A stretch of 64,000 nucleotides of DNA from Roseospira marina (GTDB lineage: Bacteria; Pseudomonadota; Alphaproteobacteria; Rhodospirillales; Rhodospirillaceae): positions 1 through 64,000 of the forward strand of contig NZ_JACIGJ010000003.1 of assembly GCF_014197855.1 (NCBI RefSeq), written 5' to 3'. The notes beneath the pieces are model-generated. The model saw only the letters and a list, made by a program, of their open reading frames with translations. It was not told the origin of the DNA and made no database searches. Shown one piece after another: positions 42,941 through 52,381 of the stretch (positions are counted from its first letter, which is position 1; each line of letters opens with the position of its first letter). The translations under genes and the position numbers were made by a program.

Positions 42941-43840
42941 ATGCCCGATGTTCGCCCGGCCCCTGTTTGCGCGCGGACCGTCCGGCGCACCGGTTGGATC
43001 GGCACCCACATTGGAACCGTCGCCCTGCTGATCCTCGGCCTGCCCTGCGCTGCGGCGCTCGCGGCCCAGCCCGAACCCTGGCAGATGTGGTCCCAGCCGG
43101 CCGCCACGCCGACCATGCACCTGATCACGGACCTGCACGCCTACCTCAACTGGCTGATGCTCGGCGTCTGCGTGGCGGTCATGGGTGCGTTGGGGTTCGT
43201 GCTGTGGCGATTCCACCACAGCCGCAACCCCGAACCCTCCACGTGGTCGCACAACACCCCGCTGGAAGTGGCTTGGACACTGATCCCGGTGGCGATCCTG
43301 GTGGCCGTGGCGATGCCGTCGTTCAAGCTTCTGTACTTCATGGACAGCACAGAGGAGGCCGACTTCACCGTCAAGGTCATCGGCCATCAATGGTACTGGT
43401 CCTACGAGTATCCGGATCACGGTAACTTCACCTTTGATTCCTGGATGAAGTACCCGGAGGAGCTGGAAGGCGACGAGCCCCGCCTGCTGGCTGTTGACGA
43501 GCACGTCGTGGTGCCCGTGGGTGCGACCGTGCGGTTGCTGTTCACCTCCGACGACGTGATTCACAGTTGGGCGGTGCCGGCGCTGGGCATCAAGAACGAC
43601 TCCATCCCCGGTCGCATCAGCGAAAGCTGGATGCAGATCGAACAGCCGGGCACGTACTACGGCCAATGCTCCGAACTGTGCGGCGTAAACCACGGCTTCA
43701 TGCCCATCGCGGTGCGCGCCGTGCCGGACGAGGAGTTCCAGGCCTGGCTCGCGGACGCCCAGGAGAACTTCGCCCGCGTCGACCCTCCACCGCCGGCTCG
43801 CGAGAGCGAGCCCGTTTCGGTCGCCGACGCCGCCGACTAG
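42941..43840 (+). CDS. coxB: Cytochrome c oxidase subunit II
   Basis: A 299-residue aa3-type oxidase subunit. It starts with an N-terminal targeting/hydrophobic segment (about 22-41). Two transmembrane helices follow at about 60-85 and 105-125. The periplasmic cupredoxin domain has GHQWYWSYEYP and the CuA site GQCSELCGVNHGFM with both cysteines, the His and the Met. The CuA centre receives electrons from cytochrome c. The ATG at 42941 is preferred because AGGAA lies upstream and the targeting segment follows; in-frame upstream starts exist. First gene of the operon. Confidence 0.95.
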   Translation: MPDVRPAPVCARTVRRTGWIGTHIGTVALLILGLPCAAALAAQPEPWQMWSQPAATPTMHLITDLHAYLNWLMLGVCVAVMGALGFVLWRFHHSRNPEPSTWSHNTPLEVAWTLIPVAILVAVAMPSFKLLYFMDSTEEADFTVKVIGHQWYWSYEYPDHGNFTFDSWMKYPEELEGDEPRLLAVDEHVVVPVGATVRLLFTSDDVIHSWAVPALGIKNDSIPGRISESWMQIEQPGTYYGQCSELCGVNHGFMPIAVRAVPDEEFQAWLADAQENFARVDPPPPARESEPVSVADAAD

Positions 43841-43876
43841 CCACCCCCAGACGCCCCCCTCCACCGACGCCCGCCC

Positions 43877-43904
43877 CCAAAAAAGGCTGACCAAAAAAAG
43901 CTGA
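43877..43904 (+). repeat. Near-perfect 14-bp tandem repeat in the coxB-coxA spacer
   Basis: CCAAAAAAGGCTGA (43877-43890) is followed directly by CCAAAAAAAGCTGA (43891-43904), with one mismatch. It lies in the 103-bp spacer upstream of the coxA ribosome site. It is an A-rich unit, unusual for this GC-rich sequence, and most likely a slippage duplication. Confidence 0.85.
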
Positions 43905-45602
<1,698 letters not shown>

Positions 45603-45608
45603 CCGCGC

Positions 45609-46220
45609 ATGGACACCCACCGGACAGAACCCCCGCCCCCCCGCGGGACCGCCAACGCCCGCATCGGCCTGCTGTTCGGTGGGGTGGCGGTCGGCATGGT
45701 CGGCATGGCCTTCGCTGCCGTGCCGCTGTACCAGGTGTTCTGTCAGGTCACCGGCTACGGCGGCACGCCGAAGATCGCGGCCAAGGCACAAGAGACCGCA
45801 CCCGCCCCAGCCACCGCAGGGCCACCGGCGGCGGGCTCCAACACCCAACCCGGGGCCGCCGCCCGCACCATCACGGTGCGCTTCGACGCCAACGTGGACC
45901 GCGCCCTGCCCTGGCGCTTCCAGCCCGTCGACCGGGCCGTGACCGTCCCTATCGGACGGCCGTCCCTCATCAGCTATCGGGCCGAGAACACCTCGGGCCA
46001 CGCGATCACCGGCACGGCCACCTTCAACGTCACGCCGGCCAAGGTCGCGCCGTACTTCACCAAGATCCAATGCTTCTGCTTCACCCAGCAGACCCTGGAG
46101 CCGGGACAGGCGGTGGACATGCCCGTGCTGTTCTCGGTCGATCCGGCCATCCTGGAGGATGAGCACGCCCGCGACGTGCACACCATCACGCTGTCGTACA
46201 CCTTCTTCGACGCCACCTGA
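45609..46220 (+). CDS. ctaG: Cytochrome c oxidase copper-assembly protein (Cox11/CtaG)
   Basis: A 203-residue protein with one N-terminal membrane helix (about 17-38, IGLLFGGVAVGMVGMAFAAVPLYQVFC) and a periplasmic immunoglobulin-like domain carrying the copper-binding QCFCFTQQTLEPG. It delivers copper to CuB of subunit I. An Ala/Pro/Gly-rich insert of about 30 residues follows the helix and is longer than usual. It starts six bases after coxA. Its last codons (Phe-Asp-Ala-Thr-stop) are the founder of a five-copy tandem repeat that fills the spacer to coxC. Confidence 0.94.
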   Translation: MDTHRTEPPPPRGTANARIGLLFGGVAVGMVGMAFAAVPLYQVFCQVTGYGGTPKIAAKAQETAPAPATAGPPAAGSNTQPGAAARTITVRFDANVDRALPWRFQPVDRAVTVPIGRPSLISYRAENTSGHAITGTATFNVTPAKVAPYFTKIQCFCFTQQTLEPGQAVDMPVLFSVDPAILEDEHARDVHTITLSYTFFDAT

Positions 46221-46326
46221 GGTGGCCGGCTTCGACGCCACCTGAGGCGCCCGCTTCGACGCCACCTGAGGCGCCCGCTTCGACGCCACCTGAGGCGCCC
46301 GCTTCGACGCCACCTGATGCGCCCGG
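46206..46326 (+). repeat. Five-copy 24-bp tandem array copying the ctaG stop
   Basis: The unit TTCGACGCCACCTGAGGC plus six bases repeats at 46206, 46231, 46255, 46279 and 46303. Copy 1 (25 bp, with slight differences GGTGGCCGG) is the real 3' end of ctaG and contains its stop. Copies 2-4 are identical, and copy 5 differs slightly at its end (TGATGC). The array separates ctaG from the coxC ribosome site at 46331-46337. Copies 2-5 each repeat the coding end plus TGA, so any ribosome reading on would stop again. Confidence 0.95.
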
Positions 46327-46347
46327 CCCGGAAGGGAGATCCGCCCG

Positions 46348-47163
46348 ATGACCGTCCCCTCGACCATGATCGACACCGCCGCCAGGCGCGGCCACCCGTT
46401 CCACATCGTCGCCCCCAGTCCCTGGCCGCTTCTGGGGTCCATCGGTGCCTTTGTCCTGGCGTATGGCGCGGTGCATTTCATGCACGGCGAGCCGCCCTAC
46501 ATCATGCTGGGCGGCCTCGCGATCGTGCTGCTGGCCATGCTGATGTGGTGGCGTGACGTGGTGCGGGAATCCCGCTCCGGGCTGGCCCATACCCGCCGTG
46601 TCCGTTGGGGCCTGCGCGCCGGCATGGGGTTGTTCATCGTCTCCGAGATCATGTTCTTCGTCGCGTTCTTCTGGTCCTACTTCCACAACGCGTTCCTGTT
46701 CAGCCCCGTCGTGAAGAGTTGGCCGCCGGCGGGCACCGAGGTGTTCTCCCCCTGGGGCCTCCCGCTGGCGAACACGCTCATCCTGGTGAGTTCGGGCTTC
46801 GTCCTGATGTGGGGCCGGGGGGGCCTGCACCGCGCCAACCAGGGCCGCGTGGTCAAGGGCATCGCCATCGCCGCCGGGCTGGGCGCGCTGTTCCTGGTGT
46901 TGCAAGCCGTCGAGTACGGCCACGCACCCTTCGCCTTCGATGCGAACATCTATTCGTCGGTGTTCTTCATGGCGACCGGCTTCCACGGCTTCCACGTCTT
47001 CGTGGGCGTGGTGTTCCTGACCGTCTGTGCCCTGCGCGCCCGGCGCGGCCACTTCACCGAGGACAAGCACCTCGGCCTTCAGTTCGCCGAGTGGTACTGG
47101 CACTTCGTGGATATCGTCTGGCTCTTCCTGTTCGGCTGGTTCTACGTCTATCTTGCGCTATGA
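46348..47163 (+). CDS. coxC: Cytochrome c oxidase subunit III
   Basis: A 271-residue subunit with seven predicted membrane helices. FFVAFFWSYFHNAFLF (helix 3), the loop WPPAGTEVFSPWGLPLANT, and FHGFHVFVGVVFL plus HFGLQFAEWYWHFVDIVWLFLF-type end (here QFAEWYWHFVDIVWLFLFGW) are characteristic. Subunit III stabilises the catalytic core and contributes to proton uptake. A GAAGGGAGA ribosome site precedes the ATG at 46348. Its stop overlaps the transporter start (ATGA). Confidence 0.96.
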   Translation: MTVPSTMIDTAARRGHPFHIVAPSPWPLLGSIGAFVLAYGAVHFMHGEPPYIMLGGLAIVLLAMLMWWRDVVRESRSGLAHTRRVRWGLRAGMGLFIVSEIMFFVAFFWSYFHNAFLFSPVVKSWPPAGTEVFSPWGLPLANTLILVSSGFVLMWGRGGLHRANQGRVVKGIAIAAGLGALFLVLQAVEYGHAPFAFDANIYSSVFFMATGFHGFHVFVGVVFLTVCALRARRGHFTEDKHLGLQFAEWYWHFVDIVWLFLFGWFYVYLAL

Positions 47164-48422
47164 GCCAATCCCAACCCCGTCCGCCGGGCGGTTCGCCTGA
47201 GTCCGCGTCGCGCCGTCACGTCCGCACCGTCATGGTCGCCGGTGTCCTGATCGCCCTCCTGGGGTTCGGCACCCGCTCCGTCTTCGGCCTGTTCCTGGAG
47301 CCGATGACGGCGGCCCAGGGGTGGAGCCGTGAAACCTTCGCCCTCGCCCTGGCGATCCAGAACCTGCTGTGGGGCCTCGGCCTGCCGCTGGCGGGGATTC
47401 TGGCGGACCGCCACGGGGCGGCGCGGGTGATCGCCGTCGGTGCGCTGCTGTATGCCGCCGGCACGGCTGGAATGGCGCTGGCGACGGTGCCTTGGATGCT
47501 GCATCTGTTCGCGGGCGTCATCACCGGTCTGGGGGTGGCGTTCACCGCGTTCTCGCTCGCCCTGGCCGCAATGGCGCGAGTGGTCGGGCCTGAAAAGCGG
47601 TCCATCGCGCTCGGACTGGGCACCGCCGCCGGGTCACTGGGACAGGTCGTGTTCTCGCCGTTGGGCCAAGGGTTCATCGTCGCCTTCGGCTGGCAGACCG
47701 CGCTGCTGCTGCTGGCCGCCATTACGCTGACCCTGGTGCCGCTCGCCTTCGCGCTGCCCCGGGCACGCACCACCGGCCCGGGTCTCGACACCGGACTGGA
47801 GCAGACCCTGGCACAGGCGCTGGGCGAGGCCCGTCGGCATCGCGGCTATGTCCTGCTGACCACGGGCTTTTTCGTCTGCGGCTTCCATGTCGCCTTCATC
47901 ACCGTGCACTTCCCGGCCTATGTGAAGGACCTCGGCATGAGCGGATCGGTGGGCGCGATGGCACTGGCGCTGATCGGGCTGTTCAACATCGTCGGCGCGT
48001 TTGCGTCGGGCCTGTTCGGCCAGCGGTACAGCATGAAGGGCGGGCTGGCCGCGATCTATGGCCTGCGCTCGGTCATCATCCTGGCGCTGCTGCTGGCGCC
48101 CAAGACGCCGCTGGTGATCGGCCTGTTCGCCGCCGCCATGGGCCTGCTGTGGCTGTCCACCGTGCCCCTGACCACCGGCATCGTCGGACAGGTGTTCGGC
48201 CTGCGCTACATGAACACCCTGTTCGGCATCGTGTTCCTGAGCCACCAGCTCGGCAGCTTCAGTGGCGTCTGGCTGGGCGGGTATCTGTACGACACCTTCG
48301 GCACCTATGATCCGGTGTGGTGGGCCGGTGTCGCGCTGGGCCTGATGGCGATGGTGCTGCACCTGCCGATCGACGAGCGCCCGCTGGCAAGGCCCGCACC
48401 CGTCCCGGTCTCGGCGAAGTAG
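47160..48422 (+). CDS. Major facilitator superfamily transporter overlapping coxC
   Basis: A 420-residue protein with about 12 membrane helices. The MFS signature lies between helices 2 and 3 (GILADRHGAARVIAVGALLYAAG). Its overall pattern resembles MFS proteins annotated as monocarboxylate/oxalate-type, but I cannot name the substrate. The ATG overlaps the coxC stop by four bases, so translation is coupled. This position is usually held by SURF1 or another oxidase-biogenesis gene, and a copper or haem-related substrate is therefore conceivable, though unproven. Start preferred at 47160 over a much longer upstream frame inside coxC. Confidence 0.85.
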   Translation: MSQSQPRPPGGSPESASRRHVRTVMVAGVLIALLGFGTRSVFGLFLEPMTAAQGWSRETFALALAIQNLLWGLGLPLAGILADRHGAARVIAVGALLYAAGTAGMALATVPWMLHLFAGVITGLGVAFTAFSLALAAMARVVGPEKRSIALGLGTAAGSLGQVVFSPLGQGFIVAFGWQTALLLLAAITLTLVPLAFALPRARTTGPGLDTGLEQTLAQALGEARRHRGYVLLTTGFFVCGFHVAFITVHFPAYVKDLGMSGSVGAMALALIGLFNIVGAFASGLFGQRYSMKGGLAAIYGLRSVIILALLLAPKTPLVIGLFAAAMGLLWLSTVPLTTGIVGQVFGLRYMNTLFGIVFLSHQLGSFSGVWLGGYLYDTFGTYDPVWWAGVALGLMAMVLHLPIDERPLARPAPVPVSAK

Positions 48423-48436
48423 CCGGGCACGCGGCC

Positions 48437-49828
48437 TTACGCCGCCTCGCCCACCGCCGGATCCTGGATCCAGGCCTCCAGCGCCGGCCGGGCGCGCTGG
48501 CCGTACAGCGCCTTGCGGTCGCGGCCCCGCACCTTGCGCTTGCCGATGCGGGTCATCTCGGCCGGCAACTCCGGGAACAGGCCGAAATTGACATTCATCG
48601 GCTGGAAGGTCTCGGCGTGCGCCGGGTTCGTGATGTGCCCCAGCAGCGCCCCCAGCGCGGTCACGGCCGGCGGCGCCACAGCCTCGGCGCCGCGAGCCTC
48701 CGCGCTGGCGAACAGGCCGGCCATCAGGCCGACGGCCGCGCTCTCCACATAGCCCTCGCAGCCGGTCACCTGCCCCGCGAAGCGGATCCACGGCCGCGTT
48801 TTCAGGCGCAGCGTCGTGTCCAGCAGGCGCGGGCTGTTCAGAAAGGTGTTGCGGTGAATGCCGCCCAGCCGGGCGAACTCGGCGGTCTCCAGGCCGGGGA
48901 TCATGCGGAAGATGCGCGCCTGTTCCCCGTGCTTCAGCTTGGTCTGGAAACCGACCATGTTGTAGAGCGTGCCCAGCGCGTTGTCCTGGCGGAGTTGCAC
49001 GATCGCGTGGGGCTTGTGCTCCGGGTCGCGCGGGTTGGTCAGGCCCACCGGCTTCATGGGGCCGTAGGACAGGGTTTCGCGCCCACGTTCGGCCATGACC
49101 TCAATGGGCAGGCAGCCCTCGAAATACGGCGTGCCCTCCCATTCCTTGAAGGCGACTTTCTCCGCCGCCAGCAGGGCGTCGAGGAAGGCGTCGTACTGCT
49201 CCCGCGTCATGGGGCAGTTGATGTAGTCCGCGCCGTCGCCCTTGTCGTAGCGCGACTGGAACCACGCCACGTCGAAATTGATGCTGTCCTTGTGCACGAT
49301 CGGCGCGATGGCGTCGAAGAAGGCCAGATGCGCCTCCCCGCTGTCGGCGCGCACCGCCTCCGCCAGCGCCGGGGACGTCAAGGGGCCGGTGGCGATGATG
49401 GTGGGGCCGTCGTCCGCCTCGGGCAGGGCGGTGACCTCCCCCCGGGTGATGGTCACGCCCGGATGCGCCTCCAGCGCGGCCTGAACGTCGCGCGAGAACG
49501 CCTCGCGATCCACGGCCAACGCCCCGCCCGCCGGCACGCGGTTGCGGTCGGCCGCCGCCATGACGAGCGAGTCGAGCCGCCGCATCTCGGCGTGCAGCAA
49601 GCCCACGGCGTTGCCGTCCGGATCGTCCGAGCGGAACGAGTTGGAGCACACCAGCTCGGCGAGACCATCGGTCACATGGGCCTCGGTGGAGCGCTCGGGG
49701 CGCATCTCGACCAGCGTCACGGCGAGGCCACGGCGGGCGCATTGCCACGCCGCCTCGCTGCCGGCGAGGCCGCCGCCGATGATGCGGATACGGGGCGGAT
49801 TGGGGGGGGCGTTGGTGCTGTCCATCAT
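48437..49828 (-). CDS. trmFO: Folate/FAD-dependent tRNA (uracil-54-C5)-methyltransferase
   Basis: A 463-residue enzyme that makes m5U54 in tRNA using methylene-tetrahydrofolate and FAD. The FAD Rossmann motif [14 protein letters not shown] lies at about 16-29, followed by the typical [12 protein letters not shown] and [30 protein letters not shown] is the C-terminal signature region. Two adjacent in-frame ATGs exist (49828 and 49825) and neither has a strong ribosome site. It is convergent with the oxidase operon's transporter and divergent from the membrane-anchored rhodanese. Confidence 0.94.
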   Translation of the reverse strand: MMDSTNAPPNPPRIRIIGGGLAGSEAAWQCARRGLAVTLVEMRPERSTEAHVTDGLAELVCSNSFRSDDPDGNAVGLLHAEMRRLDSLVMAAADRNRVPAGGALAVDREAFSRDVQAALEAHPGVTITRGEVTALPEADDGPTIIATGPLTSPALAEAVRADSGEAHLAFFDAIAPIVHKDSINFDVAWFQSRYDKGDGADYINCPMTREQYDAFLDALLAAEKVAFKEWEGTPYFEGCLPIEVMAERGRETLSYGPMKPVGLTNPRDPEHKPHAIVQLRQDNALGTLYNMVGFQTKLKHGEQARIFRMIPGLETAEFARLGGIHRNTFLNSPRLLDTTLRLKTRPWIRFAGQVTGCEGYVESAAVGLMAGLFASAEARGAEAVAPPAVTALGALLGHITNPAHAETFQPMNVNFGLFPELPAEMTRIGKRKVRGRDRKALYGQRARPALEAWIQDPAVGEAA

Positions 49829-49952
49829 GGGGCAGGATGTAGGCGGGATCGCGCGCCGTGTCCATGGTCTCACACCGGGGCCACGACCTTGACTCCGCAT
49901 GAGGCGGCGGCTACCTCCGGCACGACCTCGACTGGACAGGGATCGGACCACC

Positions 49953-50408
49953 GTGGAGAACCTCGACTCGCTGCTTTCGATGGACATCGTGCTGCCGATC
50001 GCCATCGGCATGGGCGCGGTGCTGCTGATGCGCATGATGCCCCGCCTGCTGGCACGCGGTGTGTCCTTCGTCCCTCCGAAGACAGTGAAAGCCCGCCTGG
50101 ACCAGGGCGACGACGTGCTGGTGGTCGATGTCCGCTCGCCGCGCGAGTTCGCGGGTCGCACCGGCCATATTCCGGGCGCGGTCAACCTGCCGCTCGACCA
50201 GATCGGCGCCCGCCTGAAGGAGATGGGAGCCAGCCGCGGCGAGGTCCTGGACACGCCGGTCTATCTGGTCTGCCAGACCGCCAGCCGGGCCGCGCACGCC
50301 GCGCGCGTGATGCGCAAGGCGGGCTTTCGCGACCTGTCGGTGATCAGCGGCGGCATGCAGGCTTGGCGGGGCCAGGGGTTGCCGGTGGAGCAGGGAAACG
50401 CCACCTGA
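49953..50408 (+). CDS. Membrane-anchored rhodanese-like sulfurtransferase
   Basis: A 151-residue protein. One N-terminal membrane helix (about 10-28, [17 protein letters not shown]) anchors a cytoplasmic rhodanese domain ([22 protein letters not shown], active loop [12 protein letters not shown] with the catalytic Cys, [12 protein letters not shown]). A GTG at 49953 is chosen because AGGGA lies about 10 bases before it, whereas the ATG at 49980 has no site and would cut into the helix. The function is not known beyond sulfur transfer. Confidence 0.8.
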   Translation: MENLDSLLSMDIVLPIAIGMGAVLLMRMMPRLLARGVSFVPPKTVKARLDQGDDVLVVDVRSPREFAGRTGHIPGAVNLPLDQIGARLKEMGASRGEVLDTPVYLVCQTASRAAHAARVMRKAGFRDLSVISGGMQAWRGQGLPVEQGNAT

Positions 50409-50524
50409 CAGGGCCTTGCGATGGCGTCGTCGCGGGATTTCCGTGATCCGCTCATTTTTTCGCCACCTTGCCGCTTCATAGAGGGAGGCGCACGCTCCCG
50501 CGTCCGTGACGAAAGGTCCCAACC

Positions 50525-51022
50525 ATGCCCGTTTTCGCCAAGCGTTCCACCGCCGCTGTCCTGGCGGTCTCCCTCCTCGCCGGTCCGGCCCTGACGGCCT
50601 GTCAATCCGCGCAGAACAATCCGAAGCAGACTGTCGGGACGCTCGGTGGCGCGGCGCTGGGCGGCCTGCTCGGCTCGCAGTTCGGCGGCTCCTCGGGCTG
50701 GACCATGGCCGCGACCGGCCTGGGCGTGCTGCTTGGCGCCGCGGTCGGCAGCGAACTCGGCCGGTCCCTGGACGAAACCGACCGCCAGCAGATGCGGCAG
50801 GCGTCCCAGCAGGCCTACACAGCCCCGGTCGGCCAGACCATCAACTGGAACAACCCGCAGAGCGGCAACTCCGGCACCATCACGCCGATCCGCAGCGGCC
50901 AGACCAACACCGGCCAGTATTGCCGTCAGTTCCGGACCACCGTGACCATCGACGGTCGCCTGGAAGAGGCCACGGGCACCGCCTGCCAGCAGCCCGACGG
51001 AACGTGGCAGATCCTGAGCTAG
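50525..51022 (+). CDS. Glycine-zipper outer-membrane lipoprotein (17-kDa antigen type)
   Basis: A 165-residue lipoprotein. The signal peptide ends in the lipobox LTAC (Cys26). The body holds a double glycine zipper (TVGTLGGAALGGLLGSQFG and LGVLLGAAVGSELG). The C-terminal domain (QYCRQFRTTVTIDGR and GTACQQPDGTWQIL) resembles the rickettsial 17-kDa surface antigen family. It is probably anchored in the outer membrane; its role is structural and not well defined. It has an AAAGG ribosome site and is monocistronic. Confidence 0.9.
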   Translation: MPVFAKRSTAAVLAVSLLAGPALTACQSAQNNPKQTVGTLGGAALGGLLGSQFGGSSGWTMAATGLGVLLGAAVGSELGRSLDETDRQQMRQASQQAYTAPVGQTINWNNPQSGNSGTITPIRSGQTNTGQYCRQFRTTVTIDGRLEEATGTACQQPDGTWQILS

Positions 51023-51167
51023 CGTCACGGCAAAGGGGCAAGGCCATTCCGCCGCGCCGTAGGGACCCGCGGACGGGATGGTGCCGTGTGCGTGTGGGAA
51101 CTGGCGTGCGGCGGTCCGTCGCCCTATATCATGAGCATCATTCAACATATGGGTCGATCCGACGGCC

Positions 51168-52181
51168 ATGAAGGACCCGTACACCGTGCTCGGCGTTCCA
51201 CACGACGCCAGCCCCGACGACATCAAGCGCGCGTACCGCTCGCGGGCGCGCACCATGCATCCCGATGTCAACACCACGGACCCCAAGGCGGAGGACCGGT
51301 TCAAGGAATTGAACGCGGCCCATGATCTGCTGTCCGATCCAACGCGGCGCGCCCGCTACGACCGGGGGGAGATCGACGCCAATGGGCAGGAGCGCCCGTT
51401 CGGCTTCCGCTCCAGCGGACCGCGCAGTGGCTTTGGCAGCAACTTCCGCAGCGGCTTCGGCGGAGGGTCCCGAGCCTCGGCGAGCGGCAGCGCGGACGAC
51501 GGCTTCCATTTCCAGTTCAACGACCTGTTCAAGGGCGCCAGCAGCTTCGACGACATTTTCGCCCGCGCCCAGTCGGCCAAGCGCAAGGCCGCTGGCGAAG
51601 GGGGCGACGGTGCGGACGCGAAGCGCGGCGCGGACTCGCGCTATCGCCTGACGGTGTCGTTCGAGGACGCCGCGTTGGGCGCCTCGCGCACGGTCACCCT
51701 CGCCAACGGCAAGACGCTCAAGGTGCGCGTGCCCGCCGCCTGCGTGGGGGGCACGACCCTTCGCCTGCGCGGCCAGGGTACGGGCAGCGGCATCTCCGGC
51801 AACGCCGGGGATGCGTTGGTGGAGATCGTCGTCCGCCCCCACCCGGTGTTCTCCGCGTCCGGCGACGATGTCATCGCCGAGGTGCCGATCAGCCTGCGCG
51901 AGGCCGTCTTGGGCGGCAAGATCACCGTGCCGACCGTCGACGGGCGCGTGGCGGTCACCGTGCCGGAGGGCTCCAATACCGGCGCGACCCTGCGCCTGCG
52001 CGGCAAGGGCCTGCCGCGCAAGGACGGCGCTCTGGACGCGCGCGGCGACCAGCTCGTGCGGCTGCGCATCGTCCTGGAGGATCCGAAGGACGAGCGCCTG
52101 AAAGCCTTTGTCCGCAAATGGACTCCCACCCAAGACACGGATGTGCGCGCGGGCCTGGAGAATCCGGCGGCGGAGGGGTGA
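51168..52181 (+). CDS. DnaJ-type co-chaperone (CbpA-like, no zinc finger)
   Basis: A 337-residue type II J-protein. The J domain spans 1-68 (YTVLGVPHDASPDDIKRAYRS, with the HPD motif in RTMHPDVNT). A Gly/Phe/Ser-rich linker follows, and a C-terminal peptide-binding domain occupies about 155-330 (VSFEDAALGASRTVTL, VRVPAACVGGTTLRLRG, GKGLPRKDGALDARGD). The zinc-finger repeats of DnaJ are absent. It would stimulate Hsp70 ATPase and bind unfolded protein. No dnaK is nearby. It stands alone between the lipoprotein gene and ppc. Confidence 0.92.
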   Translation: MKDPYTVLGVPHDASPDDIKRAYRSRARTMHPDVNTTDPKAEDRFKELNAAHDLLSDPTRRARYDRGEIDANGQERPFGFRSSGPRSGFGSNFRSGFGGGSRASASGSADDGFHFQFNDLFKGASSFDDIFARAQSAKRKAAGEGGDGADAKRGADSRYRLTVSFEDAALGASRTVTLANGKTLKVRVPAACVGGTTLRLRGQGTGSGISGNAGDALVEIVVRPHPVFSASGDDVIAEVPISLREAVLGGKITVPTVDGRVAVTVPEGSNTGATLRLRGKGLPRKDGALDARGDQLVRLRIVLEDPKDERLKAFVRKWTPTQDTDVRAGLENPAAEG

Positions 52182-52381
52182 GTCCCGCCGTGACCGGCGA
52201 GCAGGGTCACTTGCGAGGGGGCGTCCGAGGCCATTCAACAGATCCCGCCTGTTGACTTGCGGTCGCCGGTCCGTACGTTATCCTCCTCGGGAGTGCCTGA
52301 AGCCCGCCACCTCGGGGGCGGACCTGTGCGCGCTCCCCGTTCCTGCCACATCGTTCCGCTTTCTGCCTGCGAGGCCTGCCG

